Source: Prosthecochloris ethylica (GTDB lineage Bacteria > Bacteroidota > Chlorobiia > Chlorobiales > Chlorobiaceae). Taken from it: a stretch of 64,000 nucleotides of DNA. The position numbers were made by a program, and so were the translations under genes. The DNA lies in the NCBI RefSeq assembly GCF_015234275.1, contig NZ_JADGII010000003.1. One strand, written 5' to 3'. Of the stretch, positions 41,976 to 51,645 are shown in pieces; position 1 is the stretch's first letter; every line of letters begins with the position of its first letter. The notes under the pieces were generated by a model. That model was not told the DNA's origin. It saw only the letters and a list, made by a program, of their open reading frames with translations, and ran no database searches.

Positions 41976-43097
41976 ATGCAGACCACACCCCGAACATCGG
42001 ATACTCCCGAACACCAGAAGAAACCACGCAAAAAACCCAGTCTGCTCCTGATCACGGTTATCCTGGGAACGATCGGGCTCATCGGCCAGCTGCTCTGGGT
42101 CAACTGGCCGAAACCGACTGCAGAATCAGAACCGCTGGCTACGGAGCTCAACGAGGTCATCGACCGCCTTCCCGGGACCTCCGACGCGCTGATATACCTC
42201 GGGCTCGAGGATATCCGCCAGAGCGGTTTCTGGCAAGAGGCCCTTCCTGATTCCATCAAGCAGATGAACTGGCTCCAGTTCGATACCACCCTTACAGCGC
42301 TCGCCCGGGAGAACGGATTCCGGCCTGCACAGGATATCGACACCCTGCTGGTACAGTTCCAGCATCGCAACTCTACAACCCAGGATTTTCTCGGTATTGT
42401 CTGGGGAGATTTCCCTGACGGTTTCGACATGCAGGCTCTCGAAAAACGCGGCCGGCAGGCAACGACCATTGCAGGCCAGCGGTGTGCCGGGCTTCGTGAC
42501 GACCTGTGGATATGCCGACCTTCTGAGCGCATGGTTCTCCTCGGAAGTTCATCAGGCATTCTCTCCCGCTATCTCCAGAAAAGTTCAAGCTTTCTCGAAC
42601 GCGACTCGACGACCGCCGCACTGATCGGGAAAGCAGCATACAAGTCCCACCTCTGGTTCACCCTCTCATCGACGAACTGGACCATCGGCGCCCTGCAGAG
42701 CCTGACTTCGGCCAACAAGGACCTGCAGACACTGGGAAACCTCAACAGAATCCGCCAGCTGGTGCTGTCACTGAAACTGGACGATGGCATCGAGGGACAG
42801 TCGGAATGGATCTATGAAAACCGACGGAGTGCATATTTCGCCTCGACGTTTCTCTGGAGCGCGCTCAAGCTCTCCAGTACACCGGGGACACGGACTCCGC
42901 CACAGATCAAGCAGCTTCTCGACAATATCGATGTCATGCAGAACCTGGAGTCGGTCATGATCACCGCCGACCTGCCGCCGGAGCTCTTCAGCCGCAATCC
43001 GGACCCTGCGAGTTCCTCCGGGACCCCTGGTCCGGCGGGTGCCGAAACAGAAGAACGTCGCGCTGACGCAAAGCCTCGATCCGCCCCGACACCCTGA
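41976..43097 (+). CDS. Membrane-anchored protein of unknown function
   Basis: 373 residues. A basic N-terminus (KKPRKKPS) and one membrane helix (LLLITVILGTIGLIGQLLWV, about 24-44) suggest an inner-membrane protein with a large periplasmic domain. The domain has no motif I recognise (it opens LPGTSDALIYLGLEDIRQSG). The last ~40 residues are Pro/Ala/Arg-rich and lie antisense to the tilS 3' end (110 bp overlap), so this tail may be a late extension. Follows rnhA by 11 bp and is likely cotranscribed. Confidence 0.75.
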   Translation: MQTTPRTSDTPEHQKKPRKKPSLLLITVILGTIGLIGQLLWVNWPKPTAESEPLATELNEVIDRLPGTSDALIYLGLEDIRQSGFWQEALPDSIKQMNWLQFDTTLTALARENGFRPAQDIDTLLVQFQHRNSTTQDFLGIVWGDFPDGFDMQALEKRGRQATTIAGQRCAGLRDDLWICRPSERMVLLGSSSGILSRYLQKSSSFLERDSTTAALIGKAAYKSHLWFTLSSTNWTIGALQSLTSANKDLQTLGNLNRIRQLVLSLKLDDGIEGQSEWIYENRRSAYFASTFLWSALKLSSTPGTRTPPQIKQLLDNIDVMQNLESVMITADLPPELFSRNPDPASSSGTPGPAGAETEERRADAKPRSAPTP

Positions 43098-44019
43098 TGC
43101 GCTTGCCGGGAATCGCCTCGAGAAGCCAGCAGAGGCGTGAAAGCAGTTCTGCGGTCGTTTCGCACGACAGATCGCGCAGGGCACGCTTCAGCACCTCCTT
43201 ACGCTCGTAGATGGTCAGCTCGAGCAGAGGAGCAACCTCAATCCTGCCGCTCCTGAGCTTCAATCCCGGAACATCCTGAAGCAAACGATCGAAATACCGC
43301 TCGAGAAACTCCTCGAGTTCTGCAGCATTGTCCGAAATCCGCCTCAGGGCAGGCATCAGCTTGCTTCCGAAGCGCTCCTCGATCACCGGGATGATACGAT
43401 GACGAATATAGTTACGATCAGGAACGACCCCGTAATTCGTGGCATCTGTCCGGTAGGTCACCCCCTTGTCCTGCAGATATGTCATCACATCGGCTCTCTG
43501 CATCAGGAGCATCGGCCTGACAATGCAGCCCTGACGCTCACTGATACCCCTGAGCCCGATAACGGACGTTCCACGGAACAGATTGAACAGGACCGTTTCG
43601 GCATTGTCGTTCACATGATGACCGGTCACGATCTTGTCGAACCCGTGCTTCAGCCTCAGCTCCTCGAAAAACCGGTAACGCTGGATACGGGCGGTTTCCT
43701 CTATGGACTTCTTCCACCTCGGGGCATCCCGGGAAGTCTCGAAACTCCGAGAGTGACAGCTGAGTCCGAGACGGGAGGCCATATCACGCACAAAAACCTC
43801 ATCCTGTTCACTCTCCATGCCACGCAGCTGAAAATTACAGTGGACAACCGCAAGATCGAGCTGCAGAACCGGAGCGACCGCGTTCAGCAGGTAGAGAAGA
43901 GCGCATGAATCCGGCCCCCCCGATACCGCGACGAGAAGACGGTCTCCTTTTTGAACCAGCCCCCTTCTGACCAGCTGCTCGAGAAACTTTTTTTCCGTAA
44001 CAGTCAAATGACGAGCCAT
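42988..44019 (-). CDS. tilS: tRNA(Ile)-lysidine synthase
   Basis: 343 residues: PP-loop SGGPDSCALLYLL (ATP binding), VVHCNFQLRGMES, TGHHVNDNAETVLFNLFRGT and YRTDATNYGVVPDRNYIRHR are all conserved. Converts C34 of tRNA-Ile(CAU) to lysidine, so essential. Shorter than E. coli TilS, as in many bacteria with a reduced C-terminal domain. The ATG at 44019 is used by homologues. The 3' end overlaps the unknown gene on the other strand. Confidence 0.95.
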   Translation of the reverse strand: MARHLTVTEKKFLEQLVRRGLVQKGDRLLVAVSGGPDSCALLYLLNAVAPVLQLDLAVVHCNFQLRGMESEQDEVFVRDMASRLGLSCHSRSFETSRDAPRWKKSIEETARIQRYRFFEELRLKHGFDKIVTGHHVNDNAETVLFNLFRGTSVIGLRGISERQGCIVRPMLLMQRADVMTYLQDKGVTYRTDATNYGVVPDRNYIRHRIIPVIEERFGSKLMPALRRISDNAAELEEFLERYFDRLLQDVPGLKLRSGRIEVAPLLELTIYERKEVLKRALRDLSCETTAELLSRLCWLLEAIPGKRIRVSGRIEALRQRDVLLFRHPPDQGSRRNSQGPDCG

Positions 44020-44159
44020 ACCAGTAGCACAACGTTACCATCGATATATTTCAACGTGCAAGATATGATGTTTTCCTCTTATCACTTGCCGGACAATGTA
44101 TAAAATGTATTTTTCAGCGTTCTGTCAACGCCTTGAACCAATGCCACTGAATCGCTGCC

Positions 44160-44816
44160 ATGTTCTCGCCCTACGGTCGCTCCACACTCGTCAAAACCTC
44201 CGCGCTCTGCATTGCCGGCCTGCTGCTTTCGTTGCTGCTTCCCGTCTACGCGACCATTCCGGCAGCTGCCGCGAGCCTGCTCATGCTCGGCTTCACGCTC
44301 TGGTTTTTCCGCCATCCCGAACGCCATACACCGCAACAGGCTCGCGGCATCATCGCTCCGGCAGACGGAAAAATCCTTCTGATCCGACCCGTCACGCATC
44401 CGTTTACCGGCGATGAATCCAGCCTGATCAGCATTTTCATGTCACCGTTCAATGTTCATGTCAACCGGATACCGGCTGATGGTACGGTTTCCCGCCTGAG
44501 CTACCACCCAGGGAAATTCCTCATGGCTTTCGATCACAAGAGCATGACCGATAACGAACGCATGGATATCGGTATCTCGACAGCCGACGGCAACCTGCTC
44601 TTCAGCCAGGTATCAGGTTTTCTCGCCCGCCGCATCGTCTGCAGCCTCGATCGTGGCCAGAACGTCCGGAGCGGCGAACCGTTCGGCATGATCAAGTTCG
44701 GTTCACGCCTTGACATCATCCTTCCCGCCAACACCACCATCGAGGTCCGTGAAGGACAGAAAACACGTGCGGGAGAGACTGTGCTCGGTTTTTTTTCACC
44801 GAAAAAGGTTTGTTAA
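44160..44816 (+). CDS. psd: Phosphatidylserine decarboxylase, small type
   Basis: 218 residues, the archaetidyl/short Psd class. N-terminal helices (LCIAGLLLSLLLPVYATIPA), then APADGKILLI, FMSPFNVHVNRIPADG and the self-cleavage site IKFGSR, where cleavage before Ser gives the pyruvoyl group. Makes phosphatidylethanolamine at the cytoplasmic membrane. The 3' end (CTCGGTTTTTTTT then CACCGA) has a small hairpin within the coding end. No pssA gene is adjacent. Confidence 0.93.
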   Translation: MFSPYGRSTLVKTSALCIAGLLLSLLLPVYATIPAAAASLLMLGFTLWFFRHPERHTPQQARGIIAPADGKILLIRPVTHPFTGDESSLISIFMSPFNVHVNRIPADGTVSRLSYHPGKFLMAFDHKSMTDNERMDIGISTADGNLLFSQVSGFLARRIVCSLDRGQNVRSGEPFGMIKFGSRLDIILPANTTIEVREGQKTRAGETVLGFFSPKKVC

Positions 44817-44893
44817 ATGATCACGCATTGATTATATAACTACTCGTTATCAAGATTGTTTCCCGTAATTCACTACTTTCTGGAGGATCAGCT

Positions 44894-45118
44894 ATGTTTG
44901 GTTTAGGCGGTCAGGAACTTCTGCTTATCCTGCTCATTATCCTGCTGTTGTTCGGAGCGAAAAAACTGCCTGAACTCGCCAAAGGCCTCGGCAAAGGCAT
45001 GAAAGAGTTCAAAAAAGCCCAGACAGAAATCGAGGATGAATTCAGCAAAGCAATGAACGACACTCCTGAAGAGAAGAAGAGCGACAAGTCAACCACTGAC
45101 TCATCGAATAAAAGCTGA
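44894..45118 (+). CDS. tatA: Twin-arginine translocase subunit TatA
   Basis: 74 residues. Short N-terminal helix MFGLGGQELLLILLIILLLF, hinge FGAKKLPELAKGLGKG and an amphipathic helix, then a charged tail rich in Lys, Asp and Ser. Phe at the FG hinge and the lack of the longer TatB helix favour TatA. GGAGG sits nine bases ahead of ATG. tatC is not in this window. Confidence 0.93.
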   Translation: MFGLGGQELLLILLIILLLFGAKKLPELAKGLGKGMKEFKKAQTEIEDEFSKAMNDTPEEKKSDKSTTDSSNKS

Positions 45119-45178
45119 TTCTCGCAGTTCCCCGTTTTCACGTTCATCTATCAAGAACAACCTCAGACATTCAGAACG

Positions 45179-46189
45179 ATGCGCCCCCACCATCTTCTGC
45201 TCTGCCTTTTCTGTGCCGTACTCATCGGCTGTAACGACTACAGCGAAGAAGACTTCCCTGTTTCAGGCCCGTCACTGCACGCCACCAGGCCCCCCGGTCC
45301 GGTCATCAACGAAATCATGTTCGCCCCACGCTCCACCACGTCCTCTGCCGGGGCAGAACAGCCGGAATACATTGAAATTTACAACGCGGGACCTTCTGCC
45401 ATCGACCTCTCCGGATGGCGCATCGAAGACAGCCCGTCACCTTCTGGTCGGATCTATACCTTCGAATTCTCTGAATTTCCATCTCCGAACCACCTGCTGG
45501 GCCCGGATGAATATGCAGTGATCACGCCGGAACCGGACCGGACGGTCACCGGCTCCCGACTGCAGCAATGCTACCCCTTCACGGCTGCCCTGAAGGGGCT
45601 CAGCGTGTACGTCGATGACCGCAAAACACTCTCGCTGAACAATGATCATGACTGCATCAGGCTGATCGACGACAAGGGCAACCTGGTGGACGAGGTTTGC
45701 TACGATGAAGCATGGCATAATCCATACCTGCGTGAAACCAGGGGATATGCGCTGGAAAAATTCTCCCCCCTGCTTTCATCATCGACAGCATCGAGCTGGT
45801 CAACCTGCCTCGACGGAACCTGCAGCGGAACACCCGGCAAACAGAATTCACTCTACCTGCCGGCACATGAGACATCGAGAGCACCGAACATGATGACGGC
45901 AACAGAAACATTCTCACCGAACGGTGACGGTCTCAACGATACCGCGGTCTTTCTCCTGACCCTCCCGGCCGGAGCCTACCAGATGACGTTCACCATTCAT
46001 GACCGAAGCGGCAGTGAAATCTGCCGGCCGGCCGACGGCCTGCCGTCCGGACCGACCGCCCGCCTCACCTGGGACGGAACGACGACTCACGGCAGTACAG
46101 CGGCATCGGGCAGCTATCTTGCACGGGCCGAGATCCAGGGAACGACGGGGCCGCTCATTTTCGAATCGACGATAGTGCTTGCGAGATAG
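45179..46189 (+). CDS. Lipoprotein with lamin-tail domain and FSPNGDGLND C-terminal region
   Basis: 336 residues. Lipobox LIGC gives Cys18 as the lipid anchor. A lamin-tail (LTD) domain spans about residues 40-175 (VINEIMFAPR; EYIEIYNAGPSAIDLSGWRI). The end carries FSPNGDGLND (245-254) and a FlgD-like Ig fold, the element seen in Bacteroidetes surface proteins and gliding or type IX-secreted proteins. Three Cys pairs in the LTD end (for example CLDGTCSGTPG) may form disulfides. It is a cell-surface or periplasmic protein; the task is unknown. Confidence 0.8.
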   Translation: MRPHHLLLCLFCAVLIGCNDYSEEDFPVSGPSLHATRPPGPVINEIMFAPRSTTSSAGAEQPEYIEIYNAGPSAIDLSGWRIEDSPSPSGRIYTFEFSEFPSPNHLLGPDEYAVITPEPDRTVTGSRLQQCYPFTAALKGLSVYVDDRKTLSLNNDHDCIRLIDDKGNLVDEVCYDEAWHNPYLRETRGYALEKFSPLLSSSTASSWSTCLDGTCSGTPGKQNSLYLPAHETSRAPNMMTATETFSPNGDGLNDTAVFLLTLPAGAYQMTFTIHDRSGSEICRPADGLPSGPTARLTWDGTTTHGSTAASGSYLARAEIQGTTGPLIFESTIVLAR

Positions 46190-46257
46190 GCTTTTTTATC
46201 CTCGCCGCTATCCCTTATCTTTTCGCATGAGGGATCACCAACCAGAGAGAAGCCTGT

Positions 46258-47976
46258 ATGCTATCACATCTCTACATTCGCAATTTCGCCCTGATCGAGG
46301 AACTGTCCATTCCCTTTGACGATGGCCTGACGATCATCACCGGGGAAACCGGTGCAGGAAAATCCATCCTGATCGGGGCACTCGGCCAGGTGCTCGGGGC
46401 GAGAGGAAAATCGGACCTGGTCAGAAGCGGCAGCGAAAAAGCCGTCATCGAAGCAACCCTCACCTCCCCACGACGCCCGCAACTCGACGCCCTGCTGAAT
46501 GAAGCCGGAATCGAACACGGTGACGAGATCATTCTCCGACGGGAAATCAGCCTCAAAGGATCTTCACGCTGTTTTATCAATGACTCCCCCTGTACGCTTC
46601 AGGTTCTCCGCAAGGCCGGCGATATCCTGATCGACCTCCACGGCCAGCACGAGCACCAGCTGCTCCTGCACCAGGAAACACATGCATCGATGCTGGACGC
46701 GTTTGCCGGCCTGCAACCGGACGTGGCAGACTACAAAGCGCTGCTCGCCAGGTACCGCAAATGCCAGCGGACAATTCAGGATCTCCGTTCCGAACAGCAC
46801 CAGCTGCGTGAACAACAGCAGTTGCTGCAGTTCCAGCTCGATGAACTTGACGCACTCGATCTCGACATCGGCGAAGAAGAAGAACTCGAGAGTGAAACAC
46901 GTCTGCTGGAAAACGCAGAAACCTTGTTCGAAAGCAGCAGCAGCCTCTGCAGGGAGCTGTACGACAAGGAAGATTCCGCATTTGTCCAGCTCTCGGAAGC
47001 CCTTCACCAGCTTGAACGGCTTGCGGGCATCGACAGACAGCTCACCGACCGGCTCGAAGAACTGCAACAGGCCACGAGCCTTGTCGAAGAGCTCAGCCGC
47101 ACATTCAGAAGCTACCGGGAAACCATAGACTTCAATCCTTCGAAGCTCGACGATCTTCGCCAGCGACAGCTCCAGCTGCAGAAAATCAAAAAGAAATACG
47201 GCCGTCCGATCGATGAACTGATCGCCTACCGCGACGAAATCGCCGGCCAGCTTGCCGGATCACGGCTCTCGGAAACACAGATCGAGGAGCTTGAAACCGA
47301 ACAGAAAGACCTGCAGAAAAAACTTTCCGCTGCTGCCGGCAGCCTCCGCAAAGCGCGGAAAGAAGCCTCGGGTCGCCTGTCCGGCATCATCGTGAGCGAA
47401 CTGCAGAAACTGGGAATTCCCCATCCGGAGTTCATCATCACCATCACGCCGGAACCGGGGCCTGACGGAGAACTGAACATCGACGGCACCCCGTGCAAAG
47501 CGTTGCCGGACGGAGCCGACACCATCGAGTTCCAGATTACCACCAACCCCGGCGAACCTCCGAGGCCCCTGGTCAAGACCGCTTCCGGCGGAGAGATCTC
47601 TCGTATCATGCTCGCCCTGAAAACCGCACTTGCCGCCACTGCCGACCTGCCGATCCTGGTATTCGACGAAATCGATACCGGTATCAGCGGTTCCGTAGCG
47701 GAAGCGGTCGGCAGAAGCCTCAAAGAACTGTCCGCACTTCACCAGATCATCTCTATCACCCATCTCCCGCAGATCGCTGCCATGGCTGACACCCACCTGG
47801 TGGTGGAAAAACAGCTCGAGGGAGAGAGAACCCGAAGTTCTGTCCTCCGCCTCGGCCCTGACGAACACGTTGCTGCGGTTGCCAGGCTCATCAGCGGCAA
47901 CCGGCCCTCCGATGCATCACTCGATGTTGCAGCACAGCTGATCGAAACCGGAAGAAACGCAGCAACAGCGCCATAA
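46258..47976 (+). CDS. recN: DNA repair protein RecN
   Basis: 572 residues, SMC-like ABC protein. Walker A GETGAGKS near residue 29, a long coiled coil (about 140-370, with a hinge near NPSKLDD), then signature KTASGGEISRIMLALK, Walker B PILVFDEIDTGISG and the His switch SITHLPQIA. Tethers broken DNA ends in recombination repair. Single gene. Confidence 0.95.
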   Translation: MLSHLYIRNFALIEELSIPFDDGLTIITGETGAGKSILIGALGQVLGARGKSDLVRSGSEKAVIEATLTSPRRPQLDALLNEAGIEHGDEIILRREISLKGSSRCFINDSPCTLQVLRKAGDILIDLHGQHEHQLLLHQETHASMLDAFAGLQPDVADYKALLARYRKCQRTIQDLRSEQHQLREQQQLLQFQLDELDALDLDIGEEEELESETRLLENAETLFESSSSLCRELYDKEDSAFVQLSEALHQLERLAGIDRQLTDRLEELQQATSLVEELSRTFRSYRETIDFNPSKLDDLRQRQLQLQKIKKKYGRPIDELIAYRDEIAGQLAGSRLSETQIEELETEQKDLQKKLSAAAGSLRKARKEASGRLSGIIVSELQKLGIPHPEFIITITPEPGPDGELNIDGTPCKALPDGADTIEFQITTNPGEPPRPLVKTASGGEISRIMLALKTALAATADLPILVFDEIDTGISGSVAEAVGRSLKELSALHQIISITHLPQIAAMADTHLVVEKQLEGERTRSSVLRLGPDEHVAAVARLISGNRPSDASLDVAAQLIETGRNAATAP

Positions 47977-48080
47977 CCCCCTTTTTTCGGAGGGGATGTA
48001 GCAAAATCCATCAGATTGCCGTATACTACGTACCATTCTCATCTATTTTTCAAATACAGAACCAGAGCGACATTCTGTCT

Positions 48081-48974
48081 ATGTCACATCATTCAATTTC
48101 CGGCTCAGCTGTAGCTCTTGTAACTCCGTTTACCGAAAACGACACCATCGATACCGCAGCACTGCGCAGGCTTGTGCAGTTTCACTGTGCAGCGGGAACC
48201 GATATCATCATCCCCTGCGGCACGACCGGTGAGTCTCCGACGCTTTCGGATGAAGAACAGTATGAGATCATCGACATTGTCAGGGAAGAAGCGGACGGCA
48301 GGCTCATGGTAGCGGCAGGAGCAGGCACCAACAATACCCGTAAAGCGGTCGCCATGGCAGAGAATGCATGCAGAGCCGGTGCCGAGGCGATACTGTCGGT
48401 CGCCCCTTACTACAACAAGCCGTCACAGGAAGGCTATTACCGGCATTACCACCACATTGCAGAAGCTGTCGACAAGCCGGTCATCATCTATAACGTTCCG
48501 GGCAGGACAGGCAGCAACGTCAGTGCAGATACCATTCTGCGGCTCGCTTCCGACTGCCGCAATATCGCGGCCGTCAAGGAAGCTTCGGACAATATGGATC
48601 AGATTATGCAGCTGATCGACGACAAACCGGACGGGTTCACTGTCCTGACCGGTGAAGACCCCCTGATCCTGCCGTTTATGGCACTGGGAGGCGACGGAGT
48701 CATCTCGGTAGCGGCAAACCAGGTGCCAGGGGAAATCAAACAGCTGATCACCCTTGTCCAGGCAGGCAGGCTCGAAGAAGCGCGGCTCATCAACAACCGG
48801 CTCCGCCGCCTGATCAGGCTCAATTTTATCGAAAGCAACCCGGTACCGGTCAAGTACAGCCTCGCGCTCATGGGCCTGGTTCGCGAAAGTTACCGGCTGC
48901 CGCTCGTGGCCATGGAAGAGAGCAAAAAAGAACTCATGAAAAAGGAACTCGAGTCACTGGGGCTCATCAGCTGA
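48081..48974 (+). CDS. dapA: 4-hydroxy-tetrahydrodipicolinate synthase
   Basis: 297 residues. PCGTTGESPTL and APYYNKPSQEGYY (catalytic Tyr) are present, and AAVKEASDN carries the Schiff-base lysine. First committed step of lysine and diaminopimelate synthesis. Its 3' end overlaps the convergent gcvPA gene by 8 bp. Confidence 0.96.
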   Translation: MSHHSISGSAVALVTPFTENDTIDTAALRRLVQFHCAAGTDIIIPCGTTGESPTLSDEEQYEIIDIVREEADGRLMVAAGAGTNNTRKAVAMAENACRAGAEAILSVAPYYNKPSQEGYYRHYHHIAEAVDKPVIIYNVPGRTGSNVSADTILRLASDCRNIAAVKEASDNMDQIMQLIDDKPDGFTVLTGEDPLILPFMALGGDGVISVAANQVPGEIKQLITLVQAGRLEEARLINNRLRRLIRLNFIESNPVPVKYSLALMGLVRESYRLPLVAMEESKKELMKKELESLGLIS

Positions 48975-50301
48975 GAGCCCCGAGCGCATCGACAAACCGG
49001 TCCATTTCCTCACGGGTCCTCCGCTCGGTGACCGCAATGAGCAATCCTGAATCGTCAAAACCCGACAGATCACATCCTGCAAGAATCCCGTCCTGCTGAA
49101 GAGAGGCAACAATCTCGCGAGCCGGCACGGGGGTATCGACAACGAATTCCCTGAAAAACGGCCGCGAATAGCGCATGGAATACCCGGGGAGAGTGCAAAT
49201 CCGCTCAGCGAGATAAGCTGCTTTGCGAAGTGACTGTTCCGCCACCTCCCGGAGTCCCTCACGCCCCATCAGTGACAGATAGACAACCGCCTGCAGCGCA
49301 TTCAGGGCCTGGTTGGTACAGATATTCGACGTCGCCTTTTCACGCCTGATGTGCTGTTCACGTGTCTGCAGGGTCAGAATGAACCCCTCTTCCCCGTCAC
49401 GGTCCCTGGTCATACCGACAAGGCGTCCGGGTATCTTGCGCACATATTTTTTCGACACCGTGAAAATCCCCAGATAGGGCCCTCCGAAATTGAGCTCGCT
49501 TCCCAGAGGCTGGCCCTCACCGACAGCGATGTCGGCACCGTACTCACCGGGAGCCTCGAGCACGCCGAGCGACAGAGGGTCGGCGGAAACCACGAACAGC
49601 GCCCCGTGACGACGTGCACTCTCGCCGATTTCACGGAGGTCTTCGAGGCATCCGTAAAAATTCGGCTGCTGCACAATCACCGCCGCCACGCTGTCATCCA
49701 TCACGGCCTCCAGGGCCCCGGTATCACACCCGCCGTCCTGCAACGGCGCCTGTACAATTTCAGCATGGCCGCCTGCCTCGATAAACGTCGACAGCACCTC
49801 GATCGAATGGGGATGCACCTTGCCGGCCACCACGACCCTGGAGCGACCGCTCACCGTTATCGCCAGTGAAACAGCCTCAGCAAGTGCCGTAGCACCGTCG
49901 TAGAGCGACGCATTGGCGACATCCATACCGTACAACCTGCAGATCATGCTCTGATACTCGTAGATCGCCTGAAGCGTCCCCTGCGACACTTCAGCCTGAT
50001 AGGGCGTATATGCCGTATAGAATTCACTGCGGGACACAATCGATTTCACGGCAGCTGGAATGTAGTGGTCATACGCCCCGGCACCCAGAAAACTGATCTG
50101 TTGCGCTGTACTTTCATTGGCCGCCGCGAGGTCCTGAAGATGCCTGCGGACCTCCATCTCACTCATGGCAGGCGGCAGGTCAAGAGCGTCTGAAAGCCGG
50201 TAAGCGGCAGGAATATCGGCAATCAGCTCCTCGAACGAACCCGCTCCGATAGCGTCGAGCATGTCACGACGATCGGTATCGGTATTGGCAACAAACGGCA
50301 T
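48967..50301 (-). CDS. gcvPA: Glycine dehydrogenase (decarboxylating), subunit 1
   Basis: 444 residues, the N-terminal half of a split P-protein. YTPYQAEVSQGTLQAIYEYQ and SLYDGATALAEA are conserved in this subunit. The PLP lysine is on subunit 2 (GcvPB), which is not in this window, nor is GcvT. It lies 5 bp after gcvH on the same strand, so they are cotranscribed. Together they cleave glycine to CO2, NH3 and a methylene group on tetrahydrofolate. Confidence 0.94.
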   Translation of the reverse strand: MPFVANTDTDRRDMLDAIGAGSFEELIADIPAAYRLSDALDLPPAMSEMEVRRHLQDLAAANESTAQQISFLGAGAYDHYIPAAVKSIVSRSEFYTAYTPYQAEVSQGTLQAIYEYQSMICRLYGMDVANASLYDGATALAEAVSLAITVSGRSRVVVAGKVHPHSIEVLSTFIEAGGHAEIVQAPLQDGGCDTGALEAVMDDSVAAVIVQQPNFYGCLEDLREIGESARRHGALFVVSADPLSLGVLEAPGEYGADIAVGEGQPLGSELNFGGPYLGIFTVSKKYVRKIPGRLVGMTRDRDGEEGFILTLQTREQHIRREKATSNICTNQALNALQAVVYLSLMGREGLREVAEQSLRKAAYLAERICTLPGYSMRYSRPFFREFVVDTPVPAREIVASLQQDGILAGCDLSGFDDSGLLIAVTERRTREEMDRFVDALGALS

Positions 50302-50306
50302 ATGCT

Positions 50307-50690
50307 TTACTCTCCTATCATTTCACGATATTCGGCAGCTGTCATGAGACCATCGATCTGTGACGCATCCTTCAGTGCCATTTTCACCATCCAGCCATCG
50401 TCATACGGGCTGGTATTGACCACCTCGGCGTCATCGAGCGCGTCATTGACCCCGACAATCTCACCGTCCACCGGCGCGAACAGGTCAGCAACGGTTTTGA
50501 CCGCTTCGACCGTCCCGAAAACATCATGTGCCGCAAGAGCGGTCCCGACAGGCTTGGTTTCGACAAACACGATATCGCCAAGCTCGGACTGGGCAAAATC
50601 AGTAATACCGACAAGCGCTGTCGCACCGTCTTCGAGAACCTTGACCCACTCGTGGTCTTTCGTGTAGCGAAGTTGATCAGGAATGTTCAT
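50307..50690 (-). CDS. gcvH: Glycine cleavage system H protein
   Basis: 127 residues. The lipoyl lysine lies in GTVEAVKTVADLFAPVDGEI, with the rest of the barrel (HEWVKVLEDGATALVGITDF). Carries the aminomethyl group between P and T proteins. First gene of the gcvH-gcvPA pair. Confidence 0.95.
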   Translation of the reverse strand: MNIPDQLRYTKDHEWVKVLEDGATALVGITDFAQSELGDIVFVETKPVGTALAAHDVFGTVEAVKTVADLFAPVDGEIVGVNDALDDAEVVNTSPYDDGWMVKMALKDASQIDGLMTAAEYREMIGE

Positions 50691-50791
50691 ATCTGTAAAC
50701 GTTTCTGGTTGTTATCCGCACCGTGGCGCGCGGATCGATGTTAACTGAATTGAAAGTAATATTTTTTTGCGTGCGGCAAAACATCCGCAGC

Positions 50792-51526
50792 TCACGACAG
50801 CCGCTGACGCATGGCCTCGTAAAGCATGACCCCTGCAGTCACGCTGACATTGAGCGATTCGACACATCCGGCCATAGGGAGCCGGGCAAGCACATCCTGC
50901 TCTTCGAGTACGGAAGTCCCGAGCCCCTTGCCTTCCTCTCCCATCAGGAGCACCGTGGGACGGGTAAAATCAACTGCCGTATAGTTACGTTCGGCTTCCA
51001 TATCGGCTGCAACAACCTGAAACCCGCGCTCTCTCAGCAACGAAAGTCCGTTTTTCAGGCTTTTGAGCTTACACAATCTCATATGTGACAACGCGCCTGC
51101 CGACGCCTTGTTGACCGTTGCATTGACCGGTGTACCTCTTCCCTCGAGAAGCATCACGGCATCGGCCCCGGCCGCTTCTGCGGTCCTGATAATCGCCCCG
51201 ACATTGTGAGGATCGTTCAGGCCCGGAAGGACGACGATCAGCGGACTGCTGTTGCGCGGCCTCTCGAGAATTTCGTCAACCGTGTAATAGGTGATGGAAC
51301 TGCAGAGCGCACAGACCCCCTGGTGCTTCGGTGTTCCGGCTATCTCGGCAAGCTTTTCGAGCCGCGCCTTGCCGACGGGAATTTTCAGCCGCCGGGCCGT
51401 GATCAGGATTTCTTTCAGCTTGTTATGCGAAGTATTGAACTGGAAATAGATCTTTTCGATCCTCTCCGGTTGTGTATTGATCAGTTCAAGCACGGCATTG
51501 CGGCCGTAAACAGTGTCATTCATCAT
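50792..51526 (-). CDS. rlmB: 23S rRNA 2'-O-methyltransferase, RlmB/TrmH family
   Basis: 244 residues. N-terminal substrate-binding domain (VYGRNAVLELINTQPERIEK) then the SPOUT domain with its three motifs: NDPHNVGAIIRTAEAAG, LLMGEEGKGL and ESLNVSVTAGVMLYEAMRQR. These form the knotted SAM site. RlmB (G2251) is the likeliest target by length and motif order, but other TrmH-family targets cannot be excluded. ATG at 51526 or the next codon. Confidence 0.88.
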   Translation of the reverse strand: MMNDTVYGRNAVLELINTQPERIEKIYFQFNTSHNKLKEILITARRLKIPVGKARLEKLAEIAGTPKHQGVCALCSSITYYTVDEILERPRNSSPLIVVLPGLNDPHNVGAIIRTAEAAGADAVMLLEGRGTPVNATVNKASAGALSHMRLCKLKSLKNGLSLLRERGFQVVAADMEAERNYTAVDFTRPTVLLMGEEGKGLGTSVLEEQDVLARLPMAGCVESLNVSVTAGVMLYEAMRQRLS

Positions 51527-51619
51527 CGGGGTTCTGGCGATCGTTCAAAGGTTACTGCAATTCTGACTCCGGCCCGCTCCATCAGGAACACCGGCAATCA
51601 GAAATGTAATTAATTGATG

Positions 51620-51645
51620 GATATTAATTTTTTTAATATCTTTTT
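51620..51645. promoter_or_regulatory. Palindrome with T tract ahead of nifJ
   Basis: GATATTAA/TTAATATC with a TTTTT loop and five T after it (51620-51645). It is the only notable element in the 242-bp gap between the divergent rlmB and nifJ genes. Either an operator for the pyruvate oxidoreductase or a terminator-like element on the plus strand. TTGACA at 51650 is a possible -35, but no good -10 follows. Confidence 0.4.
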
